Positions 52,408 to 57,977 of a stretch of DNA of 57,977 bases are shown here, in pieces (position 1 is the first letter of the stretch; each line of letters opens with the position of its first letter). Made by a program: the position numbers and the translations under genes. This DNA is from Burkholderiaceae bacterium (GTDB lineage Bacteria; Pseudomonadota; Gammaproteobacteria; Burkholderiales; Burkholderiaceae_C), in assembly GCA_016790175.1 (NCBI GenBank), contig JAEUPI010000007.1:1-57977 (forward strand), in the 5' to 3' direction. The notes under the pieces were generated by a model, which saw only the letters and a program-made list of their open reading frames with translations, searched no databases and had not been told where the DNA came from.

Positions 52408-53979
52408 ATGAACGACCCAAGACGAATCGCGCGAGCCAGACGCTACTTCCTGCAGACGGCCGTGCTCGGCATCGCCGGTTTTGCCGGCGGCGGTTGCGGC
52501 GGCGGTGACAGCAACGCCGCGCCGGTTCCCAACGCCGGGCCGACGCCATCGCCGACACCGCCCTCGCCCTCTCCGGGCCCGTCCGCCCCGACACCCTCGC
52601 CAACGACGTCGCCCACGCCAGCACCCACCCCGGCGCCCACGCCGGCGCCCACGCCGGCACCGTCGCCCAGCCCCGGCGGGAATGTCATCCAGGCCGATCC
52701 GTCCAACTATCTCGGCAAGCTTGCCGCCCTCAAGCCCGGAGACACGTTGCTGCTGGCGCCCGGCAACTACGGTGTCGACGCGCAAGGGGCGGACACGTCC
52801 AGTCCGCCGGGCCTACCGATATTCAACCTCAACGGCACGGCCAATGCGCCCATCGTGATCACCGGGCCGGAGACGGGGCCTCGACCCGTGCTGTTCGGTC
52901 GCAACACGCACAACACGATCCGGCTCGCGAACGCGAGCTACATCGTGGTTCGCAAGCTGGAGGTCGACGGCCGTGGCCTGGCCGGATTCGGCGTGGCGAC
53001 GCAGGGGCCGGCCCATGACATCACGATCGAGGACAACCACTTTCACGGCCTGGGCGGTGATCAGCAGATCGTCGGCATTTCCACGACAGGGCAGCCGACC
53101 TGGAACTGGATCATTCGCCGCAACCGGATCGTCGGTGCAGGCACGGGCATGTACCTGGGCAATTCCACCGGCGACAGCCCGTTCGTCAACGGGCTCATCG
53201 AAAACAACCTGGTGATCGACTCGATCGGCTACTGCATCCAGGTCAAGCACCAGGTCGTGTGGACCAACATTCCGGCCGGCATGCCGACCGGCAAGACCAC
53301 GACGATCATTCGAAACAACGTGTTCGCGAAATCGGCAACGAGTTCGACCGGGGCCAATGCCCGGCCGAATCTGCTGGTCGGCGATTGCCCACCGAGCGGG
53401 CCAGGCTCGACCAATGGCTTCGCAATCTACGGCAACTTCTTCCACCGCAATCCGACTGAAGCACTCTTCCAGGGCGAAGGCAACATCGCCTTCTACGACA
53501 ACGTGATGGTTGCCGACGACGCTGCCGTGCGCGTGCAGACACACAACGGGTCGGTACGCGACGTCTTCATCTTCAACAACACCGTGGTGAGCGGCGGTGG
53601 CTCGACGGCCATTGCGGTCTCGGGTGGCATCGGTGGCACTGCGCAGAAGGTACTGGGCAATGCCGTGTTCTCCGTGGGTACGCCGATTTCGGTGAGCGGC
53701 GCCACGGCCAGTGCCTCGCAGAACGCGACCGATTCATTCGCCAACGCCGCAGTCCATGTGAACAACCCGACCGGTGCGCTGGGCGCGCTGGATCTCTTTC
53801 CCAAGGCCGGCAGTGCGCTGAGGCAGGCCGCCTCGCCGATGATCTCGACCGGGCTGGACGGCTTCGCCGACTGGAACCGCGACTTCAACGCGACGGTGCG
53901 CGACTTTGCCTATCGGGGCGCCTACAGCGGCGAGGGCGCGAACCCGGGCTGGCGACTGGCGCTCGACTTCAAGGGTTGA
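52408..53979 (+). CDS. right-handed parallel beta-helix lipoprotein with Pro-Thr-Ala linker
   Basis: 523 aa from ATG 52408. The N-terminus has a twin-arginine-like segment ARRYFLQTAVLGIAG and a lipobox FAGGGC, so it is probably exported by Tat or Sec and lipid-anchored. A low-complexity linker of about 55 residues (repeats of PTPAPTPAPTPA) leads to the parallel beta-helix (about 110-480), with right-handed-repeat segments such as NAPIVITGPETGPRPVLFGR, ITIEDNHFHGLGG, WIIRRNRIVGAGTGMYLG and TTTIIRNNVFAKSA. Such folds bind or cleave polysaccharides. No catalytic residues can be identified by eye. The 3' end overlaps ugpQ by 11 nt on the other strand. Confidence 0.78.
   Translation: MNDPRRIARARRYFLQTAVLGIAGFAGGGCGGGDSNAAPVPNAGPTPSPTPPSPSPGPSAPTPSPTTSPTPAPTPAPTPAPTPAPSPSPGGNVIQADPSNYLGKLAALKPGDTLLLAPGNYGVDAQGADTSSPPGLPIFNLNGTANAPIVITGPETGPRPVLFGRNTHNTIRLANASYIVVRKLEVDGRGLAGFGVATQGPAHDITIEDNHFHGLGGDQQIVGISTTGQPTWNWIIRRNRIVGAGTGMYLGNSTGDSPFVNGLIENNLVIDSIGYCIQVKHQVVWTNIPAGMPTGKTTTIIRNNVFAKSATSSTGANARPNLLVGDCPPSGPGSTNGFAIYGNFFHRNPTEALFQGEGNIAFYDNVMVADDAAVRVQTHNGSVRDVFIFNNTVVSGGGSTAIAVSGGIGGTAQKVLGNAVFSVGTPISVSGATASASQNATDSFANAAVHVNNPTGALGALDLFPKAGSALRQAASPMISTGLDGFADWNRDFNATVRDFAYRGAYSGEGANPGWRLALDFKG
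52541..52676 (+). repeat. Pro/Thr/Ala-coding tandem repeats in the beta-helix gene
   Basis: Short repeats with period 6 and 12 (unit CCGGCGCCCACG and variants) encode the linker between lipobox and beta-helix. Repeat number could change by slippage. Confidence 0.6.
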
Positions 53980-54730
53980 TCCCCTCCCGGCCGCGCGAAT
54001 GCGGCGAGAAGCGATCCACCGCATCGGTGACGATGCCGTCGATGCCAAGCGTTAGCAGCGCCCGTGCACGCTCTGGATCGTTGACGGTATAGACCAATGC
54101 GCGCCGGCCGGCGCCGTGGATCTGGGCGATCAACGCGGCGTCCATCAACTGGTGGTTCGTGATCACCGCCACGCAGCCGAGCGCCTCGGCCACGGCCATG
54201 CAGTCGGGCCACAGCGTGTCGAGCAACAGCGCGCGCGGCAGCTCGGGCGCGGACTCGCGAGCGCCGGCGAGCGATTCGGGGCGGAACGAGCTCAACAGCG
54301 GCGGCGTGCCGTGCCAGCGCTTCCGCACCCAATCGCCGACCGCGCGACCGGTTTCATGTTCGAGACCAGGCGTCGGCTTGATCTCGAGATCGAGCCGGAA
54401 GTCGTTGGCCAGGCAGTAGTCTGCGATCGCTTCGAGGCTCGCGATCGGTTCGCCTGCGTAGCCGCGGCCATGCCAGCGGCCGGCGTCGAGCCGCGACAGC
54501 TCGCTCCAGGGCTTGTCGCCGGCGCGGCCGGTGCCAGTGGTGGTGCGCTCGAGCGTGTCGTCGTGCAGCAGGAACGGCACGCCGTCGGCCGACAGCTTCA
54601 CGTCGCATTCGAAGGCGTGATAGCCGTGTGCGGCGCCGAGACGAAACGCCGCCAAGGTGTTCTCGGGTGCCAGCTTGCCGGCGCCCCGGTGCGCGATCCA
54701 CAGCGGATACGGCCAATGGGCCGCCTTCAT
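53969..54730 (-). CDS. ugpQ: glycerophosphodiester phosphodiesterase
   Basis: Cytoplasmic enzyme that hydrolyses glycerophosphodiesters to glycerol-3-phosphate and alcohol. 253 aa, no signal peptide, as in UgpQ. Motifs: WIAHRGAGKLAPENTLAAF (catalytic His and Glu), FECDVKLSADGVPFLLHDD with metal-binding Glu-x-Asp and HDD, LDLEIKPTPG, and VYTVNDPERARALLTLGIDG near the end. Last gene of the ugp operon, 73 nt after ugpC with a REP-like element between. The C-terminal end overlaps the beta-helix gene by 11 nt. Confidence 0.92.
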   Translation of the reverse strand: MKAAHWPYPLWIAHRGAGKLAPENTLAAFRLGAAHGYHAFECDVKLSADGVPFLLHDDTLERTTTGTGRAGDKPWSELSRLDAGRWHGRGYAGEPIASLEAIADYCLANDFRLDLEIKPTPGLEHETGRAVGDWVRKRWHGTPPLLSSFRPESLAGARESAPELPRALLLDTLWPDCMAVAEALGCVAVITNHQLMDAALIAQIHGAGRRALVYTVNDPERARALLTLGIDGIVTDAVDRFSPHSRGREGINP

Positions 54731-54731
54731 G

Positions 54732-54796
54732 TTCGCCCCCTACGGCGCTTCGCGCCGGTCCCCCCGAGGGGGAGCGAGCGCCTTCGGAGCGGCCGT
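54732..54796. repeat. REP-like palindromic element between ugpC and ugpQ
   Basis: GC-rich stretch with GGCGC-TTCG-CGCC, CCCCCGAGGGGG and CGCTCC-type arms. It resembles a dispersed intergenic repeat I know from Burkholderiales genomes (CCCCCTACGGCGCTTCGCGCC type). Confidence 0.55.
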
Positions 54797-54803
54797 GCGG
54801 CGC

Positions 54804-55868
54804 TCATGACACGCGCTTGCCGCTGGCCGGGTCGAACCAGTGCATCTGTTTGGCGGGTACCTGCAGCCGCACGGTGTCGCCCGCACGTGGCGGCACGAGT
54901 GTGCCCTCGATGCGCAGCGTGAACGGTGCGCCGCCCACGCGGCCGTGAACGAGCCGCTCGGCACCGAGCATCTCGACGACCTCGACGGCCAACGCCCACG
55001 CGCCGTCGGCCGCGAGGCTCGCATGCTCCGGGCGCACGCCGAGAATCAGCTCGCCCCCACGTGGCGCCGGCGCAGGCAACGCCCAGACCTGCCCGTCGAT
55101 GCGAAAGCCCGCGCCATCGACCTGACCCTTCAGCAGGTTCATCGGCGGCGAGCCGATGAAGCTGGCCACGAAGGTCGACGCCGGCGTCGAGTACACCTCC
55201 TCGGGTGAGCCGATCTGCTCCATCACGCCGGCGTTCATCACGATCATGCGTTCGGCGAGCGTCATCGCCTCGACCTGGTCGTGCGTGACGAACAGCGACG
55301 TGACACCCAGCTCGCCGTGCAGCTTCTGGATCTCCAGCCGCGTCTGCGCTCGCAGCTTGGCGTCGAGGTTCGACAGCGGCTCGTCGAACAGGTACACCTT
55401 GGGCTGCCGCACGATGGCGCGGCCCATCGCCACACGCTGGCGCTGGCCACCCGAAAGCTGGCGCGGCTTGCGGTCGAGAAAGGCGCCGATCTCCAGGATC
55501 TTGGCGGCCTTCTGCACACGGGCTTCGATCTCGGGTGGCGGCACCTTGGCGATCTTGAGGCCGTAGGCCATGTTCTCGCGCACGCTCATGTGCGGATAGA
55601 GCGCGTAGTTCTGGAACACCATCGCGATGTCGCGGTCTGCGGGTTCGACGTCGTTGACCACGGCGCCGCCGATCGCGATCTCGCCGTCGGACACCTCCTC
55701 GAGGCCGGCCACCATGCGCAGCAGCGTGCTCTTGCCGCAGCCCGACGGCCCGACGATGACGATGAATTCGCCATCGGCGATCTCGGCATCCACGCCATGG
55801 ATCACCTGGTTCGCGCCGGGGCCCCTGCCGTAGCGCTTGACGACCTTGCGAAACGAGATGGCTGCCAC
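54804..55868 (-). CDS. ugpC: sn-glycerol-3-phosphate ABC transporter ATPase
   Basis: Energises the UgpBAEC uptake system for glycerol-3-phosphate and glycerophosphodiesters. 354 aa. The start is GTG at 55868, preceded by AGAGAA and giving [14 protein letters not shown]; no ATG fits. ABC motifs: [10 protein letters not shown] (Walker A), [20 protein letters not shown] (signature) and [16 protein letters not shown] (Walker B). The MalK-type regulatory domain (from about residue 240) ends in [20 protein letters not shown]. It follows ugpE by 8 nt. Confidence 0.94.
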   Translation of the reverse strand: MAAISFRKVVKRYGRGPGANQVIHGVDAEIADGEFIVIVGPSGCGKSTLLRMVAGLEEVSDGEIAIGGAVVNDVEPADRDIAMVFQNYALYPHMSVRENMAYGLKIAKVPPPEIEARVQKAAKILEIGAFLDRKPRQLSGGQRQRVAMGRAIVRQPKVYLFDEPLSNLDAKLRAQTRLEIQKLHGELGVTSLFVTHDQVEAMTLAERMIVMNAGVMEQIGSPEEVYSTPASTFVASFIGSPPMNLLKGQVDGAGFRIDGQVWALPAPAPRGGELILGVRPEHASLAADGAWALAVEVVEMLGAERLVHGRVGGAPFTLRIEGTLVPPRAGDTVRLQVPAKQMHWFDPASGKRVS

Positions 55869-55876
55869 GTTGTTCT

Positions 55877-56734
55877 CTACTTCTCGGAGTCGACCAGGCC
55901 CTTGACGAACCACTTTTGCATCAACAGCACCACGAAGGCCGGTGGCAGCATCGCGAGGATTGCGGTGGCCATGATCACGTTCCACTCGTTGGCGGCGTCG
56001 CCGCCGGCGAACATGCGCTTGATGCCCATCACCACCGGGTACATGTCTTCGCTGGTGGTTACCAGCAGCGGCCACAAGTATTGGTTCCAACCGTAGATGA
56101 ACTGGATCACGAAGAGCGCCGCAATGCTCGTCATCGACAACGGTACCAGCACGTCCTTGAAGAAGCGCATCGGGCCGGCGCCGTCGATGCGCGCGGCCTC
56201 GACCAGCTCGTCGGGCACGGTGAGGAAGAACTGCCTGAACAGGAACGTGGCCGTGGCCGAGGCGATCAGCGGCACCGTGAGCCCGGCGTAGGTGTTGAGC
56301 ATGCCCAGGTCGGAGATCACCTGGTAGGTGGGCAAGATGCGCACCTCCACCGGCAGCATCAGCGTGATGAAGATCAGCCAGAAGCACAGGCTGCGCCCGG
56401 GGAAGCGGAAGTACACGAACGCGAACGCCGAGAGCAGCGAAATGGCGATCTTGCCGATCGTGATCACCAGCGCCGAGATCAGGCTGATCTTCATCATCGG
56501 CCACACCGGAGGCACTTTGTGGCCGTAGCTCGTCTCGCCGCCGCCGAGCGCGACGCGGTAGGTCTCGAGCATGTGGTTGCCCGGCGTGAGCGGCATCGGC
56601 ACCTGCTGCACGATCTCGGCCGAGGTGTGCGTCGACGCCACCAGCGTCACGTAGATCGGAAACGCCACGATCAGCACGCCGAGCACCAGGATCAGGTGCG
56701 ACAACACGATGGAGGCTGGGCGGCGTTCGACCAT
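55877..56734 (-). CDS. ugpE: sn-glycerol-3-phosphate ABC transporter permease
   Basis: Inner-membrane permease with six TM helices. 285 aa. N-terminus [20 protein letters not shown]; the EAA loop that docks the ATPase is [20 protein letters not shown] (about residues 180-200). It starts 12 nt after ugpA and forms the channel with it. Confidence 0.94.
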   Translation of the reverse strand: MVERRPASIVLSHLILVLGVLIVAFPIYVTLVASTHTSAEIVQQVPMPLTPGNHMLETYRVALGGGETSYGHKVPPVWPMMKISLISALVITIGKIAISLLSAFAFVYFRFPGRSLCFWLIFITLMLPVEVRILPTYQVISDLGMLNTYAGLTVPLIASATATFLFRQFFLTVPDELVEAARIDGAGPMRFFKDVLVPLSMTSIAALFVIQFIYGWNQYLWPLLVTTSEDMYPVVMGIKRMFAGGDAANEWNVIMATAILAMLPPAFVVLLMQKWFVKGLVDSEK

Positions 56735-56746
56735 GTCAATCGTGGT

Positions 56747-57634
56747 CTAGTACTGAACCTTCTTCTCGACGTAGCGGAACTGGATCGCGGTGAGCGCGAT
56801 CACGATCACCATCAGCACCACCGACTGTGCCGCCGAGCCGCCGAGATCGAGCGCCTTGAAGCCGTCGTAGTAGACCTTGTAGACGAGGATGGCCGTGTCC
56901 TTGCCCGGGCCACCGTTGGTGGCCGCGTCGACGATCGCGAAGGTGTCGAAGAACGCGTAGACCACGTTGATCACCAGCAGGAAGAACGTGGTCGGCGACA
57001 GCAACGGGAACACGATCGTCCAGAAGCGCCGCCACGGCCGTGCGCCGTCGATGGCCGCCGCCTCGATCAGCGATTTCGGAATCGACTGCAGCCCGGCCAG
57101 GAAGAACAGGAAGTTGTAGGAGATCTGCTTCCACACGGCCGCCAGGACAATCAGCGCCATCGCGTGGTTGCCGTTGAGCAGGTGGTTCCACTCGAAGCCT
57201 ATGCTTTGCAGCGCGAAGCTGACGATGCCCACCGACGGCGCGAACAGGAACAGCCACAACACACCGGCCACCGCCGGCGCCACGGCGTAAGGCAGGATCA
57301 GCAGCGTCTTGTAGACCATGGCACCGCGCACCACACGGTCGGCCATCACCGCCAGCAGCAGCGACACCGAGAGACCGACTACCGCCACCAGCGCCGAGAA
57401 CAAGGCCGTCGTGCGGAACGACGCGATGTAGGTCGGGTCGTTCCACAGCCGTTCGAAGTTCTCCATGCCCACGAACTGCATCGACGCGCCGAACGCGTCC
57501 TGCACGAACACGCTCTGGTACAGCGCCTGCCCCGCCGGCAGGAAGAAGAACACCAGCACGATGGCCATCTGCGGCGCAATCAGCGCCCAGGGCAGCCAGC
57601 GGTGCTTGAAGCGAACGCGCTTCTCGACGGCCAA
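56747..57634 (-). CDS. ugpA: sn-glycerol-3-phosphate ABC transporter permease
   Basis: Partner permease of UgpE. 295 aa. The start is TTG at 57634, giving [20 protein letters not shown]; no ATG or GTG in frame lies closer. The EAA loop reads [20 protein letters not shown] (about residues 189-208). It follows the ugpB stop by 6 nt. Confidence 0.93.
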   Translation of the reverse strand: MAVEKRVRFKHRWLPWALIAPQMAIVLVFFFLPAGQALYQSVFVQDAFGASMQFVGMENFERLWNDPTYIASFRTTALFSALVAVVGLSVSLLLAVMADRVVRGAMVYKTLLILPYAVAPAVAGVLWLFLFAPSVGIVSFALQSIGFEWNHLLNGNHAMALIVLAAVWKQISYNFLFFLAGLQSIPKSLIEAAAIDGARPWRRFWTIVFPLLSPTTFFLLVINVVYAFFDTFAIVDAATNGGPGKDTAILVYKVYYDGFKALDLGGSAAQSVVLMVIVIALTAIQFRYVEKKVQY

Positions 57635-57640
57635 GATCGA

Positions 57641-57977
57641 TCAGCCCTTGTTCGCCTTCTCAAATCGTTCGAGCTGTTCGTTGCCGCGCTGGACCGCCGA
57701 ATCCAGGCCTTCCTTGGCCGATTTCTTGCCGCTCCACACCTGCTCCATCTCCTCGTCGATGATGGTGCGGATCTGCACGAAGTTGCCGAGCCGGATGCCG
57801 CGCGACTTGTCGGTGGTCTTGCGGATCATCTGCGTGACCGACACGTCGGTGCCCGGGTTTTGCTTGTAGAAGCCGCTCTTTTCGGTGAGCTCGTACGACG
57901 GGATCGTCACCGGCAGATAACCGGTGCGCTGATGGCTCTTGGCGGCTTCGTCGGCCTTGGACAGGTGCGAGAAGAAT
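57641..57977 (-). CDS. ugpB: sn-glycerol-3-phosphate-binding protein, C-terminal part
   Basis: Periplasmic substrate-binding protein of the Ugp system; only the C-terminal 111 residues or so are in the window and the start lies beyond 57977. The visible part begins FFSHLSKADEAAKSHQRTGY and includes LPVTIPSYELTEKSGFYKQN, where the Gly-Tyr-Leu-Pro segment is typical of UgpB. The end is EQLERFEKANKG. First gene of the ugpBAECQ order; any Pho-box promoter would be outside the window. Confidence 0.9.
   Translation of the reverse strand, partial: FFSHLSKADEAAKSHQRTGYLPVTIPSYELTEKSGFYKQNPGTDVSVTQMIRKTTDKSRGIRLGNFVQIRTIIDEEMEQVWSGKKSAKEGLDSAVQRGNEQLERFEKANKG

Overview
The window reads as a chromosomal segment of a GC-rich betaproteobacterium of the order Burkholderiales, probably near the Rubrivivax/Leptothrix/Methylibium group. 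I infer this from gene content and order (hisI-hisE-hinT-tatABC, petABC-sspA-sspB, dciA/M23/secA, slmA), from protein sequence character and from codon usage rich in G/C third positions. There is no rRNA, CRISPR array, transposase or prophage. One tRNA (Thr, anticodon TGT) is present.

Layout. (1) 1-11895, minus strand: a copper/silver and divalent-metal resistance block. Reading with transcription it holds a small Cys-rich exported protein, a second exported protein, an outer-membrane efflux lipoprotein, a Tat-exported multicopper oxidase, a cupredoxin, CusF, an exported Cys protein, CusC, a CusB with CusF fused to its C-terminus, CusA, and a DmeF-type CDF exporter cut by the window edge. (2) 12018-22804, mostly plus: housekeeping genes argB, a HAD phosphatase, slmA, pdeM, a DUF815 ATPase, mutT, hisI, hisE, hinT, tatABC, a convergent DegS/DegQ-like protease, a Nif3-like gene and pdxA. 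(3) 22748-25844, minus: a DUF1631 gene and mscL. (4) 26025-30255: the cytochrome bc1 operon petABC, sspA-sspB and tRNA-Thr. (5) 30286-34762: dciA, a divergent M23 peptidase and secA. (6) 34897-48443: an unusual secretion locus. (7) 48635-53979: argJ, a small exported ORF, an MFS exporter, a GNAT acetyltransferase and a parallel beta-helix lipoprotein. (8) 53969-57977, minus: glycerol-3-phosphate uptake and diester hydrolysis, ugpB(partial)-A-E-C-Q.

The most interesting part is region 6. Five plus-strand genes encode a membrane Ser/Thr kinase with a periplasmic DUF4384 domain, three small proteins with double-glycine-type leaders, and a PP2C phosphatase. They face a five-gene minus-strand operon encoding a TolC-type lipoprotein, a membrane protein with two FHA domains, an HlyD adaptor, a cytoplasmic PPIase-like protein, and an ABC exporter carrying two cyclic-nucleotide-binding domains plus a C39 leader peptidase. 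Together this is a complete type I secretion apparatus for leader-bearing small proteins, with kinase, phosphatase and phosphothreonine-reader modules recalling the threonine phosphorylation pathway of type VI secretion. The three leaders align without gaps over 23 residues (M-x-I-x-D-L-x3-R-x-L-x7-[VI]-x-G-[GA]). The first two substrates are near-identical tandem copies. The mature parts lack Cys and are rich in Asn, Gln, Asp and Val, so a structural, biofilm or amyloid-like product is at least as likely as a toxin. That assignment is inference.

Several genes link functionally. TatABC would export the Rieske subunit (PetA) and the multicopper oxidase. ArgB and ArgJ both serve arginine synthesis. 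HisI and HisE catalyse consecutive steps of histidine synthesis.
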